Assembly: GCA_016199985.1 (NCBI GenBank)
Contig: JACQFQ010000069.1
Span: 78,684-142,683 of the forward strand
Reading direction: 5' to 3'
Origin: Verrucomicrobiota bacterium
Lineage (GTDB): Bacteria; Verrucomicrobiota; Verrucomicrobiia; Limisphaerales; UBA11320
Length of the DNA stretch: 64,000 nt
The translations under genes and the position numbers were made by a program. The first letter of the stretch is position 1. The number at the start of each line of letters is the position of its first letter. Below are positions 9,324 to 19,278 of this stretch, piece by piece. The notes under the pieces were generated by a model. The model did not search any database. It worked only from the letters and a program-made list of their open reading frames with translations, and was not told the origin of the DNA.

Positions 9324-11042
9324 ATGAAGCCTCAATCCTTCCACGCATTGACCAGAAGGTCCTTCATGGACCAGTCCCTGAAGACGGCCCTGGGCGTAGC
9401 GCTCAGCACTCTCGTCGACATCCCGCCCGTGATCCGGCGCGCCCTCGCCGAGGGCAACATCGGGATCAACGGCAAGAAGCTGCTTTTCATCTTCCTGAGA
9501 GGCGCCAACGACTCGCTCAACTCGGTGATCCCGGTAATGGATCCGGCCTACTTCGACATGGGCACCGTCGCGAACCCCAATCCCACGCGGCCGGACATCG
9601 GGCTCGACAAGGACCCTGACCCGTCCGCGGAGTATTCCAAATTGGGACCCTGCTTCGACGCCACGCGGATGGCGGACGCGGCGGGAACCGCTCGCGCGTC
9701 GGGCGACGCCGTGTACTCCTACGCGAACGCCATCAACCTGGGCAACGGCTTCGCCGCGCTCCACCCCTCGCTCAAGTTCCTCGCGCCGCTCTACAACGCG
9801 GGGCAGCTATGCCTCATTCACCGCGTCGGATATCCCAGGCAGTCCCGTTCCCACTTCGATTCACAGAATTTCTGGGAGACCGCCGCTCCGTACAGCAGCA
9901 CCGTCCGCGACGGGCTGTTCTATCGCGCGATGGTGGAGTCCGGCCTCGCCTCCAAGGAACCGCTGACCGGAGTCTCCGTCCAACGCTCGCTGCCGCAGAT
10001 TCTGCGCGGGTCCCAGGCCGCGATGACCAACCTCACCGACACCGGGCGCTACTCCGTTCTCGGCGTGCCCGGATCCACGGGCGCCGCCAAGGGAGCAAGC
10101 TTCCTGTCCGAGTTGAACCAGCATCCGTTCCCAGACAAAGCCAACCGCGAGATGCTGCGCCTGCAATACGACAACTTCAACGAAACGATCGGCATCTTCA
10201 AAGACCTCAAGCCGAATTTCTCGGACGCCGGGAACATCTTCCGGGATGACATCGCCACAGACGGCGACACCGATTGGTACAAGGCCAACGGAAACCAGGG
10301 CTACTATCTCTTTCCCACCAAGGCGGAAATCAACGGGGGCTATATCCGTCCGGGAAGCCCTTCAACCAAAAACGCCGCAAAGTATGTGGCCCCCCCCGAC
10401 ACCACGACCACGGAGTTTTTCACCAACTTGAAAGCCGCGGCGCTCATCCTCAACAAAACGAGCGCGGTTGTCGCGGGCACGCAACTCGACGGATTTGACA
10501 CGCACTCCAACCAAGGCAGCGCGACCGGCCAGCACGCGAACCTCCAGCGGCGCATCGGCTGGGCGATGTACGCGCTGCAAAAATACTTCACGCGCTACGC
10601 CGACAAGGCGGCCTGGAAGGACGTCATCGTCGTCACCCTGACGGAGTTCGGCCGCACGACGGTTCAGAACTCGAACGGCGGAACGGACCACGCGGAAGCC
10701 GGCGTGATGTGGGTGGCGGGAGGATCGCTCAAGGGATACACCGGCGCGCGATCCGGCGTCTTCGGATGCCATCCCAACGACCCCGTCAAATGGATTGTGG
10801 GGCCGCCGAACCAGGCGGGCATCGGCGACGGATCCATGTTTGGCGTCCAGGACCGCTATCTCAAGCGCGCGTTCGACTACCGCTCCGTCCTCGGCGAAAT
10901 CATCCGCAAACACCTCGGCGCGACCGATACCCAAGTCAGGCGAATCATTCCCGGATACGCCGACGCGAAAGAGACTCTCCTCGCCCGCGGAGTGAGCGGC
11001 ATCGATGGCACCGAGATCATGGGCGAGCCCGGCATCCTATAG
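9324..11042 (+). CDS. DUF1501 family protein
   Basis: TRRSFMDQSLKTALGVALSTL...KKLLFIFLRGANDSLNSVIPV...DGFDTHSNQGSATGQHANLQRRIGWAMYALQKYF...VTLTEFGRTTVQNSNGGTDHAEAGVMWVAGG; 8 bp downstream of the DUF1800 gene. Confidence 0.9.
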   Translation: MKPQSFHALTRRSFMDQSLKTALGVALSTLVDIPPVIRRALAEGNIGINGKKLLFIFLRGANDSLNSVIPVMDPAYFDMGTVANPNPTRPDIGLDKDPDPSAEYSKLGPCFDATRMADAAGTARASGDAVYSYANAINLGNGFAALHPSLKFLAPLYNAGQLCLIHRVGYPRQSRSHFDSQNFWETAAPYSSTVRDGLFYRAMVESGLASKEPLTGVSVQRSLPQILRGSQAAMTNLTDTGRYSVLGVPGSTGAAKGASFLSELNQHPFPDKANREMLRLQYDNFNETIGIFKDLKPNFSDAGNIFRDDIATDGDTDWYKANGNQGYYLFPTKAEINGGYIRPGSPSTKNAAKYVAPPDTTTTEFFTNLKAAALILNKTSAVVAGTQLDGFDTHSNQGSATGQHANLQRRIGWAMYALQKYFTRYADKAAWKDVIVVTLTEFGRTTVQNSNGGTDHAEAGVMWVAGGSLKGYTGARSGVFGCHPNDPVKWIVGPPNQAGIGDGSMFGVQDRYLKRAFDYRSVLGEIIRKHLGATDTQVRRIIPGYADAKETLLARGVSGIDGTEIMGEPGIL

Positions 11043-11150
11043 AGGCGTGGAGCCGCGCGCTGGGGAGCGCGTCGAACTCGGAAAGAGAAGATCGAATCGA
11101 TTGCCGCCGGGCAGGGAAAGACCGAGGAGCCTGTCGCCGTTGCGACGGTC

Positions 11151-12179
11151 CTAAGCGAGGGGAACCCTCAGGAACTCGCCATGGGCCGTGCCGATCGCGA
11201 CGGATCGCTCGTCCGGCGCCCAGGCCAGCGCGGTGATCTCGCCCTCCAGTTGAGCGGTCTTCATGCCCCCTGCCCCGCGGGACGGACGCCAGAGCCACAC
11301 GTCTCCACCCATCCCGCCGGACGCAAGAAGATCTCCGCGCCGCTGGTAAGCCAAAGCGGTCACGCGCGCGGAGTGCCCCTTCAACTGCGCCGGCGTCGTC
11401 CCGGCCGGACCCTTTCCGCTCACGTCCCAGATCGTCACGAGCTCTCCGCCTCCCGTGGCCAGCCAACGACTCGTCGGATCCCAGCACAGGGAGCGAACCT
11501 TGTGCGCGTATCCACTCATGGTCAGCGGATCGCGCCCGTCGGCGGGAAGCTTCCAGTAGGTCACGGAGCCTTCCTGCGATCCGACAGCCAGGTGCCTTCC
11601 GTTCGCGCTCCAGGCCGCGGCGATGTGGCTCAGCTTCCGTCGCAAATCCTGATAGGGCCGCGGCTCCCCGAGTCGAAAGAGTCGCACCCGCTCAAAACAA
11701 GCGGTGAGAAACCCGTTGCCGTCCGCGCGCCACAGCGCCGCGGCGATCGTGCTGGGATGATCCGAGGTTTCGAACGCCGTCGCGCCCTGAGCGTCGTAGA
11801 CCCGCAGGGTTTTGCCCGCGGCGGCCAGCGCAAACCGTCCGTCCGGCGACCAGAGCGCATGCTCCACCCATCCGCGCATCTTGTCCTCGCGCACGGCCTG
11901 CCCTTCCCGCGCATCCCAAACTTTCACACGGCCATCCTCGCCGCCGCTCAAAAGGAAGGGCTCCTTCGGATGCCACGAGACGCGGAGGGTCCCAAAGTCA
12001 TGCGCCTTCCATCGCCGCGCCAGCAACCCCGCCCTCGCCTCAAGCGCGACCAGCTCCCCCGTGGCGAGCGCGGCCGCGATTTGGGCGGAGTCCGGGGACC
12101 AAGCGAGTTCCCGGACATGATCGCCCAGCTGAACGGGCGACGACGCGGCGGGGACGGGCGGAGGGTTCGGGTCGCTCAT
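11151..12179 (-). CDS. WD40-repeat protein
   Basis: Repeated blades: VRELAWSPDSAQIAAALATGELVALEA, LRVSWHPKEPFLLSGGEDGRVKVWDARE, VTALAYQRRGDLLASGGMGGDVWLWRPS. Confidence 0.88.
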   Translation of the reverse strand: MSDPNPPPVPAASSPVQLGDHVRELAWSPDSAQIAAALATGELVALEARAGLLARRWKAHDFGTLRVSWHPKEPFLLSGGEDGRVKVWDAREGQAVREDKMRGWVEHALWSPDGRFALAAAGKTLRVYDAQGATAFETSDHPSTIAAALWRADGNGFLTACFERVRLFRLGEPRPYQDLRRKLSHIAAAWSANGRHLAVGSQEGSVTYWKLPADGRDPLTMSGYAHKVRSLCWDPTSRWLATGGGELVTIWDVSGKGPAGTTPAQLKGHSARVTALAYQRRGDLLASGGMGGDVWLWRPSRGAGGMKTAQLEGEITALAWAPDERSVAIGTAHGEFLRVPLA

Positions 12180-13165
12180 GCGAGGCAGCTCCGGAAACCC
12201 TCATTGAGCGCGTGGCGATCCAGATTGCGCCCAATGAACACCATCGTGCTGCGGCGCGTTTCCCCCGCTCGCCAATCGCGATCGGCCTTCCCTTCAAATT
12301 GCATGTGCACGCCTTGGAACACGAAGCGCTTCGCCACGCCCGCGATGTTGAGAATGCCCTTGCTTCGAAAAATGTCCTGGCCCTTCTCCTGAAGCAATCG
12401 GCTCATCCACGCGTTGACCTTCTCCTGATCCAGCGGTCGTTCTTCCCGGATCCCCACGCTCGTCACCTCCGAGTCGTGCTCGTGGTCGTGCCTGTGATCA
12501 TGGGCGTCGGCGTCGATGACCTTCAGGAAGTCCGCCTCGTGCTCCAGCTTGGCGTCGAGGTCAAAGGCGTGGGTGTTCAGCACGCGATCGATGTCCACCG
12601 CGGAGTTCTGCGAGCGGATAATCTCAGCAACGCGATTCATGCCGCGGATCTTTCGCTCGAGGCGGTCGAGATCGCCGGGGCCGACCAGATCGATCTTGTT
12701 GAGAAGGATGCGATCCGCGAAAGCGACCTGCTCCTGGCACTCGCGACTCTCGTCGAGATGGAGCCAGGCGTGCTTGGCGTCGACGACGGTGATGATCCCG
12801 TCGAGGCGATAACTCTCGCGCACATCCTGGTCCACGAAGAATGTCTGCGCCACGGGGCCCGGGTCGGCAAGGCCCGTGGTTTCGATGAGCACGTAGTCGA
12901 AACGGTCTCGGCGCCGGGCGAGGTTGCCGAGGATCCGGATCAGGTCTCCCCTCACCGTGCAACAGACACACCCATTGTTCATCTCGAACACCTCCTCGTC
13001 GGCGTTGATCACCAGCTCATTGTCGATTCCGATCTCCCCATACTCGTTTTCGATCACCGCGATCCGACGTCCGTGATTCTCCGTGAGAACGCGATTCAGC
13101 AACGTGGTTTTCCCGGCTCCGAGAAAGCCGGTGAGAACCGAGACGGGAATAAGCGGTGTCCGCAT
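12176..13165 (-). CDS. CobW/COG0523-family GTPase (putative metal chaperone)
   Basis: PVSVLTGFLGAGKTTLLNRVL Walker A, NNGCVCCTVRGDL (CxCC), ETTGLADPGPVAQTFF, NKIDLV; His-rich DADAHDHRHDHEHDSE loop. ATGA overlap with WD40 gene. Confidence 0.92.
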   Translation of the reverse strand: MRTPLIPVSVLTGFLGAGKTTLLNRVLTENHGRRIAVIENEYGEIGIDNELVINADEEVFEMNNGCVCCTVRGDLIRILGNLARRRDRFDYVLIETTGLADPGPVAQTFFVDQDVRESYRLDGIITVVDAKHAWLHLDESRECQEQVAFADRILLNKIDLVGPGDLDRLERKIRGMNRVAEIIRSQNSAVDIDRVLNTHAFDLDAKLEHEADFLKVIDADAHDHRHDHEHDSEVTSVGIREERPLDQEKVNAWMSRLLQEKGQDIFRSKGILNIAGVAKRFVFQGVHMQFEGKADRDWRAGETRRSTMVFIGRNLDRHALNEGFRSCLA

Positions 13166-13310
13166 GGCTTGATGGAAACGGGTTCATCCCAGTCCTGTCG
13201 AGCGTGGAAGTCCGACGGACGTCGTGACTCCGCGGCGCATCGCCAAATCCTTCCTGCTTGCCGCCGCCGGGATTTCCACCTCATCATCCGCGCCTCAATC
13301 TCATTGACCT

Positions 13311-16300
13311 ATGACACATCGCCGACCCTCCGATGCCTCCCTCGCCCCAAAGCGATCCGCTTTTCAGGCCTGGGCTTCCTTTGTCCTGTCACCCCTGATC
13401 CTCATCGCCCTCCTTGAGCGCGCGTCGGCCCAGACGCCGCAATGGATTTGGGGCGACGCCGCGCGCGATCAGGAGGCGCGCTTCTTCAAACGCGCGGTCT
13501 CGCTCCCCGAGGCGCCCGAGACCGCGGTGCTGAGCGTCTCCTGCGACAACGTCGCCGATGTCTTCATTAACGGACAGAACGCCGCGCGGAACACGGAATG
13601 GTCCAAGGCCAAGGTCGTCTCCGTCCTCTCTCGATTGAAAACCGGCGGCAACGAGATCGTCGTCGCCGCCCGCAATGAGGGAGGCTCGGCGGGGCTCCTG
13701 CTGAAGCTCGACCTGAAGTATCGGGGCGGACGAAAGGAAACAATCGTCACCGACACGAGCTGGCAAACCGTTGAGAACAAGACCGGCGGCAATGGCGTGA
13801 GGAATCTTCCTCAGGACGGATGGGTGGCGGCGAAGGCGCTCGGCCCTCTCGGAATGGAACCCTGGGGCGACGTTCTCAAGCCCGCAACAGCCACGCCCGC
13901 CGAATCGCTTCAGGTGCTCAGCGGCTTCAAGGCCCAGTTGCTGAGAAGCGCTTCGCCGGAGGAAGGCTCGTGGGTGTCGATGACCGTCGACAACAAGGGA
14001 CGGCTCATCGTCTCCCCGCAAGGCGGCGAACCCATGATGCGCATGACCCTCGACGCGCAAGGGAGCGTGTCCCAGGTCGAAACCATCGATCTGCCCGTCC
14101 GCGGCGCCATGGGTTTGCTCTACGCCTTCGATAGCCTCTACGTCAACGGCCAGGGCAAGGAAGGCTATCATCTCTATCGCCTCCGCGACACCAACGGGGA
14201 CGACCAATACGACTCCGTCGAGCTGATCCGTCGTTGGGGAGGAGGCGCCGGAGAACATGGCGCGCATGGCATTGTGCAAGGGCCAAACGGCAAATTGTAC
14301 ACGGTCCAGGGCAACTTCGTGGACGTCCCCTCGGATGTCGCCTCCGATTCGCCGCACAAGAATTACCTGGATGACGTCGTGCTCCCGCGGCTCGAGGACG
14401 GCAACGGCTTCGGCGCGGGACGAAAGCCCCCGGGCGGCTTCGTCGCGCGAATGAATCCCGACGGAACCCACTGCGAGCTCTTCGCGTCCGGACAGCGCAA
14501 CACCTACGACATCGCCTTCAATCCGCAAGGCGAGCTCTTCGGCTTCGATAGCGACATGGAGTGGGATTGGGGAATGCCTTGGTACCGACCCACGCGCGTG
14601 TTTCACGTCGTCAGCGGCGGCGACCAGGGTTTCCGTGAAGGCTCCGCCAAATGGCCTGAATACTACTCCGACAGCCTGCCCGCCGCGGTGAATGTGGGGA
14701 TCGGCTCTCCGACCGGCGTGCGCTTTGGAACCGGCGCGAAATTCCCGTCGCGATATCAACGCGCTCTCTACGTGATGGACTGGAGCTATGGGCGCATTCT
14801 CGCGGTTCATCTGCGCGAGGCCGGCGCCAGCTATATGGCGTCCTTCGAAAACTTCGTGAAAGGAAAGCCCCTGAACGTCACCGATCTTGAAATCGGCCCG
14901 GATGGCGCGATGTATTTCCTGATCGGCGGCCGCGGCACCCAGGCGGGGCTCTATCGGGTGAGCTACGTGGGCAACGAAACCACGACGCCCGCGCCGATGG
15001 TCTCGGACGCCAGCGCCGTCGACGCTCGCGCGCTGCGGCATCGCCTGGAAAGCCTGCATGGCCACCCGCAGCCCGGCGGAGCGGACATGGCTTGGCCCAG
15101 CCTCGGAGCCAGCGATCGATGGATCCGCTACGCGGCGAGAATCGCGATTGAAGCGCAGCCCGTGGCCCAATGGCGGGAACGGGCGCTGGCCGAGACCAAC
15201 GCCGCCGCCGGCTTGCAGGCGTTGCTCGCGCTGTCCCGTCTTGGGTCCCGCGACGACCAGGAGCCCGTTCTAAAAACGCTCGCGCGCTGGCCTCTCGACT
15301 CCCTGGATGACGAGCAAAAGCTGGTCAAGCTGCGCGTCATCGAGGTCAGCCTGGCGAGGCACGGCCTGCCTTCGGCGGAGCTCCGCCAACTCGCCATCGA
15401 CAAGCTCTCCAAGCAGCTCCCCGCCGCCAGCCCCGCGATGAACCGCGAGCTGTCGCAGATTCTCGTCGCTCTCCAGGCGCCCGGGATTGTCGGAAAACTC
15501 CTCGCTCTGCGCGACGCCGCGACCACACAGGAAGAAAAGATGATCTACGCCGTCGCCCTGCGGAAAGCCGAAGGGGCCTGGACTCTGGAGCAGCGCCAGC
15601 AGGCGCTGGCCTGGATCCAGCAATCCGAGCCGACGCCGCGACACCCCGCGGAGTTTGACCAATGGTTCCAGGACGTCGGGATCCCTTCCGCAAACGGCGC
15701 CAGTTTCAACGGATTCCTGAAAGGGCTGCGCAAGGATTTCGCCAAATCGATGAGCGAAGGGGAGCGCGGGCAGCTTGCGGACCTGATCCAGGACGCGCCC
15801 GCAAAAGCATCGCGAGCGGTGGCGACCAAGCCGCGGGCATTCGTGAAGCATTGGGCGATGGACGACCTGACGCCCGCGCTGAGCCAGGTCTCCAAGGGCC
15901 GCGACTACCTCAAAGGCAAGGAGGCTTTCGCCGCCGCGCAATGCGCAACATGCCATCGCTTCGGAAGCGACGGCGGCGCCGTCGGACCCGACATCACCGC
16001 GGTTGCCAGCCGCTTCAGCCGGCTCGACATCCTGTCTTCCATCCTCGAACCCAGCAAAGTCATCAGCGAGCAATACGAGAACACCACGTTCACAACGCGC
16101 GATGACGAGGACATCACGGGACGAATCCTCGAGGAAAGGCCCGACCGATTCGTCCTCCTCGTCGACCCCATCAAGGGAACGCAGGCCACGGTCAAGAAAG
16201 CGGACGTGAAAGCGCGCCAAAAGGCGAAGTTGTCGCCGATGCCTGAAGGCCTGGTGGACTTGCTCCAGAAGGACGAGTTCCTCGATCTGATCGCCTACGT

Positions 16301-16343
16301 GGAGTCGATGGGCAACCCAGGCCATCCCTCGTTCAAGCGCTAG
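13311..16343 (+). CDS. PVC-type heme-binding CxxCH protein (membrane-bound dehydrogenase-like propeller + HEAT-like + cytochrome c)
   Basis: Propeller region FDSLYVNGQGKEGYHLYRLRDTNGDDQYDSVELIRRW..., C-terminal CATCHRFGSDGGAVGPDITAVASRFSRLDILSSILEPSKVISEQYENTTF typical of planctomycete/verrucomicrobial heme-binding proteins. Confidence 0.9.
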   Translation: MTHRRPSDASLAPKRSAFQAWASFVLSPLILIALLERASAQTPQWIWGDAARDQEARFFKRAVSLPEAPETAVLSVSCDNVADVFINGQNAARNTEWSKAKVVSVLSRLKTGGNEIVVAARNEGGSAGLLLKLDLKYRGGRKETIVTDTSWQTVENKTGGNGVRNLPQDGWVAAKALGPLGMEPWGDVLKPATATPAESLQVLSGFKAQLLRSASPEEGSWVSMTVDNKGRLIVSPQGGEPMMRMTLDAQGSVSQVETIDLPVRGAMGLLYAFDSLYVNGQGKEGYHLYRLRDTNGDDQYDSVELIRRWGGGAGEHGAHGIVQGPNGKLYTVQGNFVDVPSDVASDSPHKNYLDDVVLPRLEDGNGFGAGRKPPGGFVARMNPDGTHCELFASGQRNTYDIAFNPQGELFGFDSDMEWDWGMPWYRPTRVFHVVSGGDQGFREGSAKWPEYYSDSLPAAVNVGIGSPTGVRFGTGAKFPSRYQRALYVMDWSYGRILAVHLREAGASYMASFENFVKGKPLNVTDLEIGPDGAMYFLIGGRGTQAGLYRVSYVGNETTTPAPMVSDASAVDARALRHRLESLHGHPQPGGADMAWPSLGASDRWIRYAARIAIEAQPVAQWRERALAETNAAAGLQALLALSRLGSRDDQEPVLKTLARWPLDSLDDEQKLVKLRVIEVSLARHGLPSAELRQLAIDKLSKQLPAASPAMNRELSQILVALQAPGIVGKLLALRDAATTQEEKMIYAVALRKAEGAWTLEQRQQALAWIQQSEPTPRHPAEFDQWFQDVGIPSANGASFNGFLKGLRKDFAKSMSEGERGQLADLIQDAPAKASRAVATKPRAFVKHWAMDDLTPALSQVSKGRDYLKGKEAFAAAQCATCHRFGSDGGAVGPDITAVASRFSRLDILSSILEPSKVISEQYENTTFTTRDDEDITGRILEERPDRFVLLVDPIKGTQATVKKADVKARQKAKLSPMPEGLVDLLQKDEFLDLIAYVESMGNPGHPSFKR

Positions 16344-16439
16344 CGGCCGCGTCGCAGGCCCCCTATCACGAATGGAACACTCGGACGCACTCGGGCGGGT
16401 CATGGTGGGTCCGAGGTTTTCCATTGAACGCGCCTCGTC

Positions 16440-17420
16440 GTGCCGAGCGATCTGACATCCGGGTCGGCGAGTAATCCCAACGAAAGGCCGGGCGGCACGC
16501 TAGGCGCGCTGTCCGTCGCATTGGGAGCGACAGCGATTGGCCTCGCGCCGCTCTGGATCCGTCTGAGCGTTCTCGGGCCCTTTTCAACCGCCGCCTATCG
16601 ACTCCTGTTTGCGTCGCCGCTCTTCTGGATCTGGTGGCGACTGGAGTCGCGACGCTCCCGCATCGCCGGGCTTCCAGCGGTGACGGCCATCAACCGCCAG
16701 GAACGCCTAGGGCTGCTGTTTGCGGGACTGATGTTTGCCGGCGACATGGCGCTCTGGAACTGGTCGCTGCACGAAACCTCGGTTGCCAACTCCACGCTCA
16801 TCACGAACCTCACTCCGCTGTTGGTCATGGTGGCGGCGTGGCTCCTTTTCGGAGAGAAGGTCACGTCCCGGTACTTCGCGGCCTTGCCCATCGGCCTCGC
16901 GGGGGTGTGCCTCCTTGTTCACTCGCCCGCGACCGGCGCAAAGGCTCATTGGAAGGGCGACCTGCTGAGCGGCGCGGCGACCGTTTTCTACGCCGGTTAC
17001 CTGCTCGCGTTGCGGGGACTGCGTCAACGCTTCACGACCTCATTCATCTTGTTCCACTCGGGATGGATCAGCGCGATCGCGCTGTTCGTTGTTGCATGGG
17101 CCGGCGGTGAGAAGCTCTGGCCCGCGACCAACGGAGGATGGTGGATCATCCTCGCGCTCGCGTTTGTGTCCCAGCTGTGCGGCCAGGGACTCATCGCCTT
17201 TGGATTCGGCCATGTCAGCGCGGCGTTAGGATCGTTGATTCTGCTCATCCAACCCGTCGTCGCCGCCGGAATCGCGTGGGCGTGGCTGGGCGAACCCATG
17301 ACCGCGTGGCAGCTGGCAGGAGGGGCCCTGGTCCTGACGGCCATAACAATCGCCGCAAGACCCCAACGCGCCGAGGCAACTAAGCATCCGTCCCCCTCAC
17401 GCTCTCGCTCCTCATCCTAG
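16440..17420 (+). CDS. EamA/DMT-family transporter
   Basis: Ten hydrophobic segments in two repeats; ATAIGLAPLWIRLSVLGPFSTAAYRLLFASPLFW...NSTLITNLTPLLVMVAAWLLFGEK...IAWAWLGEPMTAWQLAGGALVLTAI. GTG start. Confidence 0.88.
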   Translation: MPSDLTSGSASNPNERPGGTLGALSVALGATAIGLAPLWIRLSVLGPFSTAAYRLLFASPLFWIWWRLESRRSRIAGLPAVTAINRQERLGLLFAGLMFAGDMALWNWSLHETSVANSTLITNLTPLLVMVAAWLLFGEKVTSRYFAALPIGLAGVCLLVHSPATGAKAHWKGDLLSGAATVFYAGYLLALRGLRQRFTTSFILFHSGWISAIALFVVAWAGGEKLWPATNGGWWIILALAFVSQLCGQGLIAFGFGHVSAALGSLILLIQPVVAAGIAWAWLGEPMTAWQLAGGALVLTAITIAARPQRAEATKHPSPSRSRSSS

Positions 17421-17704
17421 TCCCCGCCGCAACCTCATCGGCTCAACGAGCAAACCTTCCGGCCCTGATGGGCATCAACTCGCGCCAAACCCTGTCCGCT
17501 CCGCGGTTTTGCTTCGCTGTCTTCATGCCGGGTGTTGCGTCCGTTGGCGCTCACTTCTCGGATCCCCGTTCCCGTAGGGCCAGGAATGCGTCACCGCGAA
17601 GGTTCGCCACGTGCGACAGGGACGCTACCGACGCCTCGAGGACAACGACCGCCAGGCGACAAGGGCTTGGACCCGGACGGTTCGGATGCTAGGTTGCGGC
17701 AGCG

Positions 17705-19165
17705 ATGCAGTCACCGGACCTCAAAGGCCTCAGCGTTTTGATCGTCGAAGATGAGCCCCTTCTTCGACGGCAGTTGTCCCTGGAGGTGGAGCAACTAGCC
17801 GCCGACGTCACCTCGGTGGGCACGCTGGAGGCGCTGGGTCGCGCCACCGAGGGCATTGACTTTGACTTCATACTCCTCGATCTGCATCTCCCCGACGGCA
17901 ACGCGATGACATGGCTCAAGGACGGACGACACCCCCGGAACGCCGCGATCATCGTCATGACGGCCCACGGGGAGGTATCGGGGGCGGTGGAGGCAATGCG
18001 CCTAGGCGCGATCGATTACCTCGTCAAGCCCCTGGATCCCGCCCAGGTCTCGCTCGCCCTGGTCAAGGCGCGTCAGCTGAAGCATAACGCCAGGCTGGAG
18101 GAACACCGCCGGAACGACGGCGCCCTGTCGAGCCAGCATTTCTTTTTCGGGCAAACCCTCGAGGCGGTGTCGCGCCAGCTGGAAAAGATCGTCACCGCCG
18201 ACCGCCGCATGGCGCAACTGCTGCCGCCCGTGCTGATCCAGGGAGAAACGGGAACAGGAAAGACAACCATCGCGCGATGGCTGCATCATCAGGGTCCCCG
18301 CTCGCAGGCGCAGCTGGTCGAGGTGAACTGCTCGGCGCTTCCGGACACCCTGGCGGAGTCGGAGCTGTTCGGACATGAGCGCGGAGCGTTCACCGACGCG
18401 CGCAACGCCCGGATGGGCCTTTTCGAAGCCGCGGATGGAGGCACGCTCTTCCTCGACGAGCTGCCCAGCCTCTCGCCCATGCTCCAGGCCAAGGTGCTGA
18501 AGGTGATCGAGGATCATCGCATTCGCCGGCTCGGCGGAAACCGCGAGATCCCGGTCGACGTTCGGATCATCGCGGCGGCGCCGCAGGATCTCGCGAGGCT
18601 CGTGTCGACGGGACAGTTTCGGCAGGACTTGTTCCATCGGCTGGACCTTTACCGGATCGCGCTGCCTCCTCTGCGGGAGCGAAAAGAAGACTTAATGGAC
18701 CTCGCGCAGCTCCTTCTGCAGCAGATTTGCCGGCGTCATCGCATTCCGCTGCGCCCCTTGAGCGATCTGGGGAGGCGCCGGCTTCTGAGCCATTCCTGGC
18801 CTGGCAATGTGCGAGAGCTCTCCCATGAGCTCGAGCGCGGCGTCGTCTTCGAGGAAGGGGGCCAGCTGAATCTCGACCACATGGGACCCGCCGCGATGAA
18901 CGAACCCTCCACCGCGACAGGACGGCCGCCGGCGGAGCCCGGCTTGAAAGGCCTCGAGAGTTGGTTCAATGAAGACTATGTGTTCCCTAAAGAAGGGTTC
19001 TCGCTGGAGTCGGCGATCGGCCAGCTCATTCATCACGCGCTCGCGCAAACCCACGAGAATGTCTCGGCCGCGGCCCGGCTGTTGGGCGTCTCCCGCGACT
19101 ACCTGCGGTATCGTCTCGCGGATTCGAAGGACGAACCGCCACGCGACACGGATGCGCCCGCCTGA
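17705..19165 (+). CDS. Sigma-54-dependent response regulator (NtrC family)
   Basis: REC domain ([14 protein letters not shown]...[11 protein letters not shown]), AAA+ ([59 protein letters not shown]), Fis-type HTH ([20 protein letters not shown]). Confidence 0.93.
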   Translation: MQSPDLKGLSVLIVEDEPLLRRQLSLEVEQLAADVTSVGTLEALGRATEGIDFDFILLDLHLPDGNAMTWLKDGRHPRNAAIIVMTAHGEVSGAVEAMRLGAIDYLVKPLDPAQVSLALVKARQLKHNARLEEHRRNDGALSSQHFFFGQTLEAVSRQLEKIVTADRRMAQLLPPVLIQGETGTGKTTIARWLHHQGPRSQAQLVEVNCSALPDTLAESELFGHERGAFTDARNARMGLFEAADGGTLFLDELPSLSPMLQAKVLKVIEDHRIRRLGGNREIPVDVRIIAAAPQDLARLVSTGQFRQDLFHRLDLYRIALPPLRERKEDLMDLAQLLLQQICRRHRIPLRPLSDLGRRRLLSHSWPGNVRELSHELERGVVFEEGGQLNLDHMGPAAMNEPSTATGRPPAEPGLKGLESWFNEDYVFPKEGFSLESAIGQLIHHALAQTHENVSAAARLLGVSRDYLRYRLADSKDEPPRDTDAPA

Positions 19166-19278
19166 AGACCTCGCCTCCCCCGCCATCGGCGCGTTGTCCG
19201 CGTTGCAAGGCAACAGACTCGGGGGAGTCCTCGTTTGACCCGCTCACCTCCCTCGGCTACGGTGGCTGAAGACCCGTT

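Noticed and set aside
13389-15170. 593-aa minus-strand ORF opposite the heme-binding protein
   Set aside because: Antisense shadow ORF, no recognisable motif.
18380-18400. GAFTDA instead of GAFTGA in the sigma-54 activator
   Set aside because: The variant is familiar in this family and the rest of the AAA+ core is intact; not enough to claim altered function.
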